From Hexactinellida sp. DTS-2022 (taxonomy: Eukaryota > Porifera > Hexactinellida), in the NCBI GenBank assembly GCA_028753945.1, contig JAPNXP010000015.1:2480001-2544000 (forward strand): a DNA stretch of 64,000 nt, given 5' to 3'. Shown here in pieces: positions 23,871-33,443 of this stretch (the first letter of the stretch is position 1; the number at the start of each line of letters is the position of its first letter). The notes under the pieces are model-generated. The model was not told where the DNA came from. It was given only the letters and a program-made list of their open reading frames with translations, and searched no databases. The translations under genes were made by a program, and so were the position numbers.

Positions 23871-24913
23871 TTGCAAACTAGAATAATTTGTATACTTTTT
23901 AGATGTTTGTTGTGTCAATTAATGAAATAGAGTTGAGTTGCTACTACGTATTAATTAATAAACACCTTCTTTTAATAAAGCAAGTGGGTTACAATTAATC
24001 TGTTAAGTGGAAAATTCTTTTCACTACCAGCGCCTCGAAATACCACAGTACATTGGAAAAGCAAATCCAGAATTCACTAGTTATACTAAGTCTCAAATTC
24101 ACAATTTAATTAATTAATAAATAATTAAGTATAATATTACATGTTCAGTAAACTTATAGTTAGAGTGGATAAAATTTGCCTTGTATAGTTGCGCCTCAGA
24201 ATACGACAGCGTCTCAAAATACCACAGTCTAATTTGTAATAGCACATCCATGGTGTATAGAGTGTATCATATAGGCGTCTCAAAATACCACACAACAGGA
24301 CTCTATTAAATGAGACACTGATAATCCGAACAAAACAAGTCTAAACCTTTTAAATCAAACTAAATATATAATATAGTACTACCCATAGCCTACTATACAT
24401 AAGGCCTCACAGTAAAATAAGAAATCTGGACCAGGGATGCGGTCGCCGCCGGGAAACGAAAATTATGGTATTGCAATTTTAGATCAAATATAGTGACTTA
24501 CTGCTTAAAAACAGCTACCTCAATAACTAGCAACTGTAATAAAGTAATACGTATACTCTCATTATACCATTAATCTTGTTACTTTGTGAGTTTGAATACA
24601 GTCACATAACATACACAATACAGAAACTACTAGAAACCTCTATTTACTCTGGTAGATATAGTTACTTCACATAAGACAACTAACTCGTATCTAAATAATC
24701 AGGAATCGAACTTTTTCAATTTCCGCTTTTCTAATCCCTTTAAATTAAGGCTCGAATTGTAATTCTTGACAAGATTTGCAATTAGACAATTTGCTTCACT
24801 CCGAACGAGACTTGATAGAATGGTTGAACCTTTCACATTACAAGAAGGACAAGTAGTTCTCCAACCTTCAAAACCACTATCAAGACCAGTTAGGGAGCCA
24901 AAAGCAAGTGTTA

Positions 24914-25615
24914 CTAAAATCTTCTAGTTTGACCTTCTATCAACAGGGACATAAGTTCACTATTACTTTGGATTATAGTTAGAATCTTCCAAACAATAAT
25001 TAAAGATTCCAATGCAAGCTCTGAAGGGTACTTTAGACCACCACGATGAAAAAGCTGCAGTAGTTGGTACCGGAATTCGAAGGATTCATCTACTAGAATA
25101 TCTTTGTCGATAATTAAAAGATCTCGGCATATTAAGCACGGTGAAGAATGCTTAAGGTATTGGTAGGCAGCATACCCAGCAATAAAAGCTAGTGACTGGA
25201 GTGTTGGGGTATCGCACTCAATGGCTGATACATCTGATAGAGCATCAAGAAAAGGATCAATGTCAATTTCTGTATCTGTATGTACGCTATAAATGGGAGA
25301 GAAAGACTGAATAAATTCCTCCATAGAAATCTGGCTGGATGGTTGAGTGTTGGTATTAGAAAATAGAGTTAATAGATTGGAGATCTTCAAACGACGTTCA
25401 GCTTCTAAAATTTGAAGGTACGAAACATGGTAATTTGATCCAGACATCATCCGATAAAGTCCGAAATGGTGCTCTAGTGGATCTGTTTGTAAGAAACGTG
25501 TTAAAATGTAAGCATATCCACACTGTCCAGTTAGATAATTAACTATTTGAGGGAGTACAATGCACGCGTGTCTTAAGCTTGTAAAAGTTTGCTTGCTCAA
25601 TTTGCCATCTTTCAA
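24914..25615 (-). pseudogene. P transposase C-terminal part, continuing after a one-base shift
   Basis: The 233-residue frame aligns along its length with the C-terminal frame of the second P copy: TFTSLRHACIVLPQIVNYLT against STSFRHSCITHPKLVEYLT, TDPLEHHFGLYRMMSGSNYH against NDPIENHFGLYRQMSDSNYN, and SLAFIAGYAAYQ against ALAFISGYAAFS. The DPLEHHFGLYR block holds the acidic residue that closes the P-type D-D-E set. The two aspartates upstream are missing from this element. If the T-run indel at about 25650 is a sequence error, this and the previous entry form one protein of about 485 residues that could bind P ends without cutting. Confidence 0.75.
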
Positions 25616-25656
25616 AGAGTGTGATTCCCAAGTCTCTAGCCAATTTACTATCCTGG

Positions 25657-26367
25657 TTAAAAGATAAAGCGTTCGTCATTAACTGTGAAAGGGCGACATG
25701 AAGAATCATTTAAACGAATATGCTTATATGGAACATTTACATTAAACATGTTCCATAACGTGAGTAGAATTTTGACGAAACTAGAGGTGTTTGTTTTCAA
25801 CTCACTGCAACGTTGATCATTTTGGAGAGCTAGAGCAGCAATCGTGGACTCATGGATTACTTTCAGGACTAATTTGACATTTTGGCGTTCCAATACAGAA
25901 GGATAACATGATTTAAATGTCAACCGCGGGGCTAATTTTGCAAGACTCTCTTTCTCTTCGCTCTCAGATGCCAGGCTATGTGTTAATGCTTCATTGAACA
26001 TTTCCTCATCTTTTGAGGTAGGTGACACACATCTGCGCTTTTTGGAGCTAATAGATTGAGAACAGATTGAAGGGTGTCCTGGTAGAAAAACTGGAACGGC
26101 ACCATCTTTTAGCTTTGGGTTGACTCTTGGAATTTCACGATAAGTACCATCTCCGTTTGCAACTTTGTGAGTATACTCAACATCCTCCTGGCGAAAATGA
26201 TTTACACACACGTAAACCCCCTTGAATGATTGTAAATCGTCTCTCCGAAGAACCTGAAGCCATCTGTGTCTTAGGTCATCTGGTTTCGTAGGTAGTTTAA
26301 AAACTGGGACTCGGTGATCGTCGTTGTAGTTGATTTTGCATCCGAAAACGGCACAACTGTTGGGCAT
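25657..26367 (-). CDS. THAP-domain protein of the deleted P element (N-terminal part)
   Basis: 236 residues start at a clear ATG (MPNSCAVFGCKI). Residues 1-95 are a THAP zinc finger: C-x4-C at CAVFGC, then W, then CVNHF, and an AVPVFLPG motif near the end of the domain, the AVPTIF-like box. A basic SSKKRRC stretch could be a nuclear signal. Then AKLAPRLTFKSCYPSVLERQNVKL begins, the stretch that in the longer P copy (52600 onward) follows the catalytic core. The RNase H segment is therefore absent and the THAP domain is joined straight to the C-terminal part. The frame stops at RFIF* through a single missing T in a T-run; one base further on, it continues as the next entry. Confidence 0.8.
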   Translation of the reverse strand: MPNSCAVFGCKINYNDDHRVPVFKLPTKPDDLRHRWLQVLRRDDLQSFKGVYVCVNHFRQEDVEYTHKVANGDGTYREIPRVNPKLKDGAVPVFLPGHPSICSQSISSKKRRCVSPTSKDEEMFNEALTHSLASESEEKESLAKLAPRLTFKSCYPSVLERQNVKLVLKVIHESTIAALALQNDQRCSELKTNTSSFVKILLTLWNMFNVNVPYKHIRLNDSSCRPFTVNDERFIF

Positions 26368-26791
26368 CGTTAGAAAAAAACTAATAAATTAATGGTAGTA
26401 GCATAAATCAAATTATAAGGTTAATTAATTAATAGGGAAATGGGCTCTGTAGGGGTATTGTACTAATGGGAATGACATAAATAAATAACAAGATGGATTA
26501 TTTAGTTGTAGAGCGTTTTAAAGTATAAATTTGCTATGTATGTTATATACCATAAACCACTTATTTATATTATGGGTGAATAACAACACAAAAGTCTAAA
26601 ATTAGCTTTGTGGTTAATATGCATATTTTTCGATATATATCGACTGCTAGTCACCGGAATATCTGTTTTTAAGCGGAATGTCATTAAATTTGATAAAAAA
26701 TTGCAATTTCGTTCCCCGGCGGCGACCGCATCCCTGGTCCAGATTTCATATTTTACTGTGAGGCCTTATGTATAGTAGGCTATGTACTACC

Positions 26792-27808
26792 TAAATACTT
26801 CTCTAAGGCATTTTTCATAATTCCATCGTAATATTAATTTTTTTTTCAAATTTATACGAAAAATAGTTTTGGATCTGTTGTTCGGACTAGCGAGGTTCGG
26901 ATTAGCGAGGGTGTACAATATTTTTCTAAATAATAGAAGGCTAACATTATTAAGATAAGTCAATCAATATTTACTCATAATTAACAATTCTACAATGGTA
27001 AAATTACGAGTAAGCCTAAAGGATGGTAAATCGCTTGGCCCGACTGATGCAGTAAATTACTCAATCTGGCCCGCAGGCTCAAATGGTTGCCGACTCATGG
27101 TCTAAAGAGTCAATAAAAGATAATTCTTATAATTTAAGTCAACTTAGTAGGTTACTTAAGTTTTGTACTTAAGTACACACTTAAATCTTAGTGAATACCA
27201 ATCTTAGTGAATACGACTTAATTACATACTTAGTACTTAAGTACTAAGTATGTACTTATTAGTGAATACGGGCCCTGGTGTACATACATGTACACCAAAA
27301 GTGCATATACACTGCAGCATTGCCACTGTTCGTTGCCAAATTTGTGATAGGATTAACTGTTAACACACTCTAAAATTGCAATAATTAGCTATTAACAAAA
27401 TCATAAACTAGTACAAGCTTATTACCCAACGATTGCATATTTTATCAATAAGCTATCACAAATTAGAATATTTGCTCATATAATTATTTACTAAGTCGTC
27501 ATCAAATAATGAGATAATGGTAATGAGATGCCGCCCGCCCGCGTCCTCAGATAGCATTCGTATGGAGCTGAAACAATATTATTAATAACACTGGCCTGAA
27601 TAGCTACTGATTAAGTTGAAAATTTTCACTCATTGTCACCATGTACCACTTGTTCCCATTTGCAACATGGTGGCAATACGAAGGAGTGGTACATGGTGAC
27701 ACACAATGATAATTTTCAAACCATTCAATATATAATCGAGTTGAAAATAAAGTTTGAGATACTTATAATATGCAAAATAATTTAAATAAACAACAGAATT
27801 GAGGTAAC
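26792..27808. other. Right remnants of the nest and plain intron
   Basis: It holds the right ends of the pogo-like, hAT and GGGCCCGTATTCAC elements, then the palindromic GTGTACATACATGTACAC block (27280-27312), then about 500 bases of AT-rich intron before the inversin exon. TTGTCACCATGTACCACTTG and CAAGTGGTACATGGTGACA-like phrases near 27636-27700 form a short inverted repeat. No gene seen. Confidence 0.4.
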
Positions 27809-28210
27809 CTGCATATCTATATTCGTTCCATACTGAAGAAGCAACTTGACACATTCTATATTTCCACCTAGTGAAGCATAATGGAGAGCAGACATCCTAC
27901 TATCTTTAGAACCAAAATTGATGGTATTAATTCTTCTCTCAAGTATCGCTCTAGTCGATTCTAAATGACCAAGTTGACAAGAAAGCATTAAAGAAGTCCT
28001 ATCATTAGTATCAGGTAAATCCTGCGTATAATCAAATGAAAAAAAGCTGTCTATGCAATCAATAAAATTCCGCTCAATAGCATAATGTAATGGCAAATAT
28101 CCATTGCCATCCAAAATTCGCCAATCACAGCCATGAGACAAAAGAATACCAGCAATAGCTGACGAACCCAAAGCGAAAGCCCAATGTAAAGGAGTTCGAT
28201 GTTGAAGATC
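27809..28210 (-). CDS. INVS: Inversin, central ankyrin-repeat exon
   Basis: This internal exon of exactly 134 codons, phase 0 at both ends, encodes about four ankyrin repeats: HRTPLHWAFALGSS, GYLPLHYAIERNF, DRTSLMLSCQLGH and MSALHYASLGGN. They align one for one with human inversin repeats FRTPLHWAALLGH, ATPLHYAAQSNF, RTSFMWAAGKGS and TALHAAALSGH; the unusual serine in DRTSLM/GRTSFM is a useful marker. The acceptor is TTAG|GATCTTC and the donor ATGCAG|GTTACC. It joins NIDMQ to DRHMRTALSYA of the next exon with no residue lost. It lies between an 18.8 kb and a 17.4 kb intron, both filled with transposons, yet shows no decay, so the gene is probably under selection. Confidence 0.94.
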
Positions 28211-28383
28211 CTAAAACAATGATCAAATAAAAAATATAAGTTACAAAAAAGAAATAAATAAAGACATAATTCGTACATAATTTATCACGTGTTAACTGTG
28301 ACTGCCAGAAAAGCAATAAGACTTGAGACTTGCAAATATTATATAGTATTTGACATTGTTTTAAACTCCAATAGTAGTACGCG

Positions 28384-28498
28384 GGGGCGGCGGAAGCTTT
28401 TATAAAGTGGCCAGGCCAATAGCCTTACCACTCTTACGTCACTAGTTAGGCCGGTCAAGCCATGGCCTGATCACTTTATAACTGCTTCCGCCGGCCCT
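28384..28498. mobile_element. GGCGGCGGAAGC hairpin MITE, copy 1
   Basis: GGCGGCGGAAGCTTTTATAA and its complement TTATAACTGCTTCCGCCGG bracket CAGGCCAATAGCCT and TTACGTCACTAGTTAGGCC. A reverse-orientation copy with the same order lies at 49070-49180. GTACG flanks both sides; longer duplication is not evident. Confidence 0.6.
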
Positions 28499-28735
28499 GG
28501 TACGTATAAACATACATCTTTTGAATAACAGGTGGCACGGTTAATCTCATTGATTCGGATAATTGAATGCACGAATAATTTAATGCCTGAATGGGATAAT
28601 TTAATGACCCAATCGGATAAAACAGTGAGAAATAGTGTGTTACTGATAATTGGGGAATCAGAGATAATGAGAAAAATTAGTTGAAAAAAGGAGATATTAT
28701 ATGACTGAAATTAACTTCGTATGTAAAGGTTGAGA

Positions 28736-29801
28736 CATGGCCTACTTAATATACGACCGTGTATGTCACCGAGAAGACCAAAAGAATAGAAGGCCAGTTT
28801 ATAAATTTCATTATAGGATAAACATTGCCTCCTATTGTTATTATTTGGGTTGTATATCAACCATTGCGAATCCAATGGAATCACTTTTGAGAATCTTAGA
28901 TTTGTGGTTAAGCTGTTAGGCGACATTTAATGATGACAGTAAGTCAGTAACAATTTATGGTAAAATGAAAAAATTCAAATACCATAATTGCATAATTTCA
29001 TTTCTTCCTACTTTCTAATAATTTTAGAACAGGAATACAAAAATAGGGATATATTTCACACTCCAAAGGCTACTAAATCACAAAATGCTAAAAATTATTA
29101 AAAAATATAAAGCAACCACATGCTAAAATACAAATAGTATCCGTGTGACAACTTACTATTTTCGTCCATAAATGTATATAATTGCTGGTTTATATATATA
29201 TTCATTTTCATTATATATTCAAAAATGTACACTAAGTATATTAGCAAAATATCTTTTTTTCTCGTAGTTCTATTAGATTCGAATTGTATATATATATAGT
29301 GTATTTGTGGTGTCATCATTAAATGGCGCGCCTACAGCTTAACCACAAATCTGAGATTATCTAAAGTGGTTCTAATGGATTCGAATGGTTGATTACCCCA
29401 TATACAACCATGGGCGTATGGAGGGGGGTCAGGGGGGGGGGCAGTTGCCCCCCTCCCTAGCTCAGCCATTTTCATTTTTGCTAGTTAATTATTCGTATTA
29501 TTCAACGCCGTCAATTCCGTTAAATTATTGTTTTAATTTTAATTATGCCACTTCACTTAATAAAGTGTAGATTCTAAGTCATTTATATTTTATTTTTGTT
29601 AGTAAATGGTTGCTGCATGCAAATTAGTAGTCAAGGGGAACTATATGTTGGGCCAAAAAAAATTCGGGGGGTTTCACCCCCAGACCCCTTTAAGTCGCTC
29701 GCTACGTTCGCTACGCTTGTACATTGAATGAAATTTCTAAACTGGCCTTCCATTTTTGGGCCTTCTCGTTGACATACACGGCCGTGTATTAAGTAGGCCA
29801 T
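28736..29801. mobile_element. P-type MITE with long inverted arms
   Basis: It starts CATGGCCTACTTAATATACG and ends with the complement GTATTAAGTAGGCCAT. It is flanked by GGTTGAGA (28728-28735) and GGGTGAGA (29802-29809), seven of eight bases identical. The arms continue: 28780-28945 is complementary to 29300-29400 plus 29720-29770, with a G/C-rich insertion at about 29405-29715 in the right arm. No coding sequence. Confidence 0.7.
29405..29715. repeat. G/C-run insertion in the P-type MITE arm
   Basis: The arm pairing is broken by GGAGGGGGGTCAGGGGGGGG near 29419, TTGCCCCCCTCCCTAG near 29444, and near its end CACCCCCAGACCCCTTTAAG then TCGCTACGTTCGCTACG. It is probably an inserted element of unknown class. 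Confidence 0.4.
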
Positions 29802-29809
29802 GGGTGAGA

Positions 29810-30217
29810 TAACTCGGAATATATCCCAAACTAGTGTAAATAAGATGGAATGGTCGGATACTTTTGACTGTTTGACATGATTTCATTCAATTTATAAGCC
29901 ATATTACCATATATTAAATAATTACACATTGAGGAACAAGAGTGAACAAGAATAATTCAAAATACCCAATTGTTTAAATCCCGTTGATGGAGCATCCCCG
30001 AAAAAGGAGGGAACTGGTTTGTTTGGATGGAATACAGTTCTCAAAAAAGTTGGATAGCTATCGTAGAAGTAAATTTTGTCTAGTAGCAGAAACAAATACC
30101 TGTGTGCCGAAACAATGGCAATTTAAATCAATTAGTTTCGAAAGAGGTATCTTAAAACAAATTTCAGATGGGCTAGTTTTCGCAATTAGACAAATTAACA
30201 TTGAGGCGCCTCCAACT
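29810..30217. other. Unassigned intron stretch
   Basis: A 103-residue open frame (29984-30295, plus strand) with no recognised motif occupies part of it and runs into the tandem repeat that follows, so it is probably chance. Nothing else recognised. Confidence 0.3.
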
Positions 30218-30345
30218 GTAGAATTTCGATGTTGTCACTTGTCAGAATTTGTTGAGTTACCATTTGTTAAAATTTATGAAGTTGTCATTTGTTAGAATTT
30301 ATCAAATTGTCCTTTGTTATAATTTATGATGTTGCCATCTCTAAC
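30218..30345 (+). repeat. Tandem GTTGTCATTTGTTAGAATTT repeat
   Basis: About five imperfect 25-bp units of TTTGTTAGAATTTATGAAGT type. The inverse units (TTCTAACAAATGACAAC) form a similar array at 35128-35250, and one unit lies at positions 1-18 of the window. The two arrays enclose the LINE and the nested hAT pair in inverted orientation and may be the ends of one tandem-repeat-TIR element. Confidence 0.5.
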
Positions 30346-30379
30346 ATATAATTGGCGCTGTTTATGTAGAGGTGTTGTA

Positions 30380-33300
30380 TAAGGAATATGGTTTTCATTT
30401 GTAGATAATTGTAAGTATAAAAAAGATATATAAGAAAAATAAAGTAAGAAGAACAACAGAAACACAATTTAAATAAAAATTTTGGAGAAATTACAAGTAA
30501 ATAATTTGTGAATATCTGAAAAGTATTTTCGATGGGAGAACGACAGACAGAGCATGTTTGACCAAGTTGTACGGGGGGAGTCGATTCCATTCGGTGGGAG
30601 CCGCAATGGAGAAAGATTTGTCGCCGTGTCTTGGATGATTTGGTGATGAGATGTTCAAGAGATGTAGATGTACCTGATCTGAGTGCACGATGTGGATGTT
30701 GCTTTACCTTCACGAGTTCTTCGATGTATGAAGGAGCGAGAGAGTGGATGGCTTTTAAGGTGATCAAGAGGATCTTATATATGCATCGATAATTGAAGGG
30801 CAGCCAGTGAAGTTCTTGTAGGAGGGGAGATGATGGAGAGAACCGACGGGAAAAGTAGATGAGCCTGGCAGAACTATTCTGAACACGCTGGGGACGAGCA
30901 AAGAGTTTGTGAGGATGACCGTAAAGAAGACTGTGGCAGTAGTCGAGACGAGATGTAACTAGTGCGTTGATAAGTGTCTCACATACATCTCGAGAAAGAT
31001 ATTTCCTTATGTGGCGGATGTTATAGATGAAGTAAAACAGGAAGATGAAACTCTGGTTGCATGTGCTGACATTGAAAGATGTTTGTCAAACCAGGTTCCA
31101 AGGTTCCTCACCTCATGTGATGCCGAAATGTAGGAGTTACCAACAGAGATCCCCTCGATATTTGTGGACTTGTGGTCAAGTTACAATGACCTGAACTTCT
31201 GTTTTTGGATAATTTATTAGAAGCCTATTGGTGAGAAACCAGGTGCGGACATGAGAGACAATGACTCAATGGCGGCAAGTGCTGATCTTTCAGATGTTAA
31301 TTAATGAATTAATGAGCCTAGTTTAAAGGATAGATAGAGCTGAGTGTCATCTGCGTAGCAGTGGATGTTAGGCAGATGTGATTTGATGAGTTTGAAGAGA
31401 GGACTTGTGTAGAGAGAAAAGAGTCGAGGACCAAGACAGGACCCTTGAGGCACTCGATGTTGAACTTGATGTCAGAAGATGAAATGCCGTTTACTGAGAC
31501 GAATTGTTTTCTACCAGAGAGATAAGATTCAAACCAGGTTAGAACAGTGCCAGAGATCCCGAAGCACGTGTTAAGACGTTTGAGTAGTATAGTGTGATCG
31601 ACTGTGTCAAATGCTGCATGCTGTACTTAGATCGAGTAGAACGAGGAGTGTAACATGTTGACGGTTCATGTTCAGCAGGATGTCATTTTTAACCCTAGTA
31701 GTGCCGTCTCTGTGCTATGATGTTGGCGGTAAGCAGACTGCATCTTGGGGAGGAGATCGTGGACATTGAGATGGTCAACTAATTGTAAAGCGGCCGATTT
31801 TTCGGGATGTTTAGACACGAAAGGAAGATTTGAAATAGGATGATAGTTGAGCAGAACGGGATCCAAGTGTTGTGTTTTAAGTTTAGGATGGATTATTGCG
31901 CGTTTTAATGATGAACAAAAGTGACCGGTTTTGAGACAGGTGTTGATCAGTTTCTTCAGGACAGGCGTAAGGATTTGTATTGAAGATTTTACTATCCAGG
32001 ATGGAATAGGGTCAGTATCACACGTCTTATTCGTGGATTTAACCAGGCTGGTGATGTCTTGATCAGACAGCTCACGGAATTCTGTGAAAAGAGACGTGTT
32101 GGGTGTTGATGGATCGAGATCAGCTGAGTGAGGTGGCGGATTCAAAGAGTTAATACTGGCCATGATGTTATCTATCTTCAAATTTTTAAGAAGAGATTAC
32201 GTCATCAGAGAGCGATGGTAACTGTAGTAGTTGTTGTTGTTGTCGATTCAGGCCAAGCAGTATCTTAGCCTCCTGAAATAACTTGCGTTTGTCATGGCAG
32301 TTCTGGTTTACCCAGTCAGAGTAAAACTCGCGACGGCTGAAATTTATTGAGTAGGTGGCAATATTTTTCATTTTGTCATAATCAACCAGATCATCAACCA
32401 GACCCGAGAGGCGCCATCTCCTTTCTGATTTCCTTTTCACCTCTTTAGATTTATTGGTGACTTCGTTAAACCATGGGACTTGACGGCGTATGATGATGAA
32501 CTTCTTTCTGGAAGGGGTATGTTGTTCGTATAAGCCAGATAGCGCATTATTGTAACAATCCAGGAGAGCATCAGGGTCATCAGGTGGATTCTGACAAAGC
32601 TCAGTTGAAGCGAGATCTTCGAAGAGTTGCATATCAATGGTCTTGGAACGGATAGTGACCTCCTTTGCTTCAAGGTGGGGTTTCGGGAGAGATAATGAGC
32701 ATGAAATAGAGAAATGGTCCGAGAAGAGTTCGTCAGCAGCAGGATCAGAAAAAAGTATCTGATCAGAAGAGCGGGTGATTATGAGATCCAAGGTGTATCC
32801 CTTTTCATGCGTAGGGACGTGGACGTGTTGGACTAGGGAAAAAGACTCAAGAAGATCCCTTAATTGTGCGGACTCAGGTGGAATATCCATACGAATGTTC
32901 AAGTCGCCGGTGATGATGAGTGGTTCTGTGCAAATAACCACGGATTCAAGGAAAGACGAGAACTCATCAATGAAGGTGGAGGTGGTCAAAGGGTGGTCAT
33001 CTGAGTAAGGAGGCCTATAGATGACAATGACATGTAGCCGAGTGTTGTTCTTAGACAAGGTCCAGTCAGCAGATACAAAGGATGAGTGTTGTCTAGGTGA
33101 GCTTCATTTGACGGTGAATAGATTGCGAATAAGTAGTCCAAGTCCTCCACCCTGACGTGGTGTATGCTTTACTTGGTCGAAGAACTTGAATCCAGATGAA
33201 GTGCATTCAACGCGTGCAGCATCATCTCTCAGGATAAGCCAAGTCTCAGTGATGGCGATTATGTCAAGGGTGTGCTCATAGATGTGATCAATAAAGTAAG

Positions 33301-33400
33301 CGGATTTGTTCTTGATGCTACGAGCATTGATGTATCTGAAAGACATCTTGGTTGTATGTCTATGGGGGACAGGTGGTAAGGTTGTGATAAGGTTGATTAT
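30380..33400 (-). mobile_element. CR1/L2-like non-LTR retrotransposon, decayed
   Basis: On the minus strand an AP-type endonuclease, then reverse transcriptase, then the family's C-terminal tail follow in order across about 2.9 kb. No ORF1 is recognised. The 5' leader may continue upstream, since sequence on both sides of the hAT pair at 33444-34767 would join. The 3' side ends near the TTTGTTAGAATTT array. Confidence 0.75.
30480..33346 (-). pseudogene. LINE endonuclease-reverse transcriptase, broken
   Basis: The endonuclease starts near 33346: INARSIKNKSAYFIDH, IAITETWL, GGGLGLLIR, then an in-frame TGA near 33105, then VIVIYRPPYSDDH, IITGDLNIRMD and ELFSDHFSIS. These hold the expected Asn, Glu, Asp and SDH residues. 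A frameshift near 32185 leads into the reverse transcriptase: PIPSWIVKSS, LNYHPISNLPFVSK, LLPKMQSAYRQHHSTETALL, then after another shift [55 protein letters not shown] and the catalytic [12 protein letters not shown]. The tail reads HWLPF...AIHSLAPSYIEELV and SFSIAAPTEWNRLPP. QGSxLGP with YADD places it in the Jockey/CR1/L2 group. Three or more lesions make it inactive. Confidence 0.78.
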
Positions 33401-33443
33401 ATTTAAAGGATTGTATTGAGAGCGGGGTACGAATAGAGATCGG

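Larger units (their letters stand above)
16539..24297 (+). mobile_element. Ginger-type DNA transposon, 7.8 kb
   Basis: The ends start TGTTGTGTGG and finish CCACACAACA, with an exact 4-bp duplication GGAC at 16535-16538 and 24298-24301. The terminal inverted repeats run about 150 bp and repeat TGTGGTATTTTGAGACGC. TGTNR termini, 4-bp duplications and a Gypsy-integrase-like DDE transposase define Ginger elements (known of the family). It carries the spliced transposase gene (16790-19723), an OTU protease gene (20105-21100), a GC-rich structured patch (21861-21974), a hAT MITE (22538-23101) and coiled-coil fragments (23270-23850). Confidence 0.85.
24384..26783 (-). mobile_element. P-type transposon, internally deleted, 2.4 kb
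   Basis: It begins CATAGCCTACTATACATAAG and ends with the complement, followed by further inverted sequence (GGCCTCACAG, CGGCGGCGACCGCATCC). The exact 8-bp duplication GTACTACC is at 24376-24383 and 26784-26791. Eight-base duplications and CAT...ACATAAGG termini match the Drosophila P element pattern. It carries a minus-strand gene with a THAP domain and the protein's C-terminal part (24914-26367) but no room for the central catalytic segment. It is inserted in the pogo-like element next to Ginger. Confidence 0.88.
16434..26918. mobile_element. Pogo-like element interrupted by Ginger and P
   Basis: CAGTGTACCCTCGAATAATC at 16434 is preceded by TA. The right end reads GGTTCGGATTAGCGAGGGTG near 26912 and is followed by TA within a few bases. 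The ends are diverged relatives (CCCTCG-AATAATCGGAAC against CCCTCG-CTAATCCGAACC). With Ginger (16539-24301) and P (24384-26791) removed, only about 0.3 kb remains, so it was a MITE. Confidence 0.5.
16327..27099. mobile_element. hAT element split by nested transposons
   Basis: The left end is CAGGGGTCGGCAACCCCCGG at 16327 and the right end AAATGGTTGCCGACTCATG ending at 27099. The exact 8-bp duplication GTCTAAAG is at 16319-16326 and 27100-27107, although the two halves are now 10.7 kb apart. Both halves carry the GGCCCGC phrase. This fixes everything in between as secondary insertion. Confidence 0.8.
13322..27275. mobile_element. GGGCCCGTATTCAC element, now split by a nest of insertions
   Basis: GGGCCCGTATTCACTAAG at 13324 and its complement TTAGTGAATACGGGCCC ending near 27275 bracket the nest. 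Both inner flanks hold repeated ACTTAGTACTTAAGTAC phrases (13340-13600, 27140-27260). The outside is GTGTACATGCATGTACAC sequence on both sides (13250-13320 and 27277-27312), suggesting insertion into a copy of that repeat. No clean target duplication was found, so the pairing of the two ends is inferred. Confidence 0.5.

Noticed and set aside
29984..30295. 103-residue plus-strand frame as a gene
   Set aside because: No motif, no splice context, and it ends inside a tandem repeat.
32437..33008. Alternative frames over the LINE endonuclease
   Set aside because: Shadows of the endonuclease frame, which carries the GDLN and SDH motifs.
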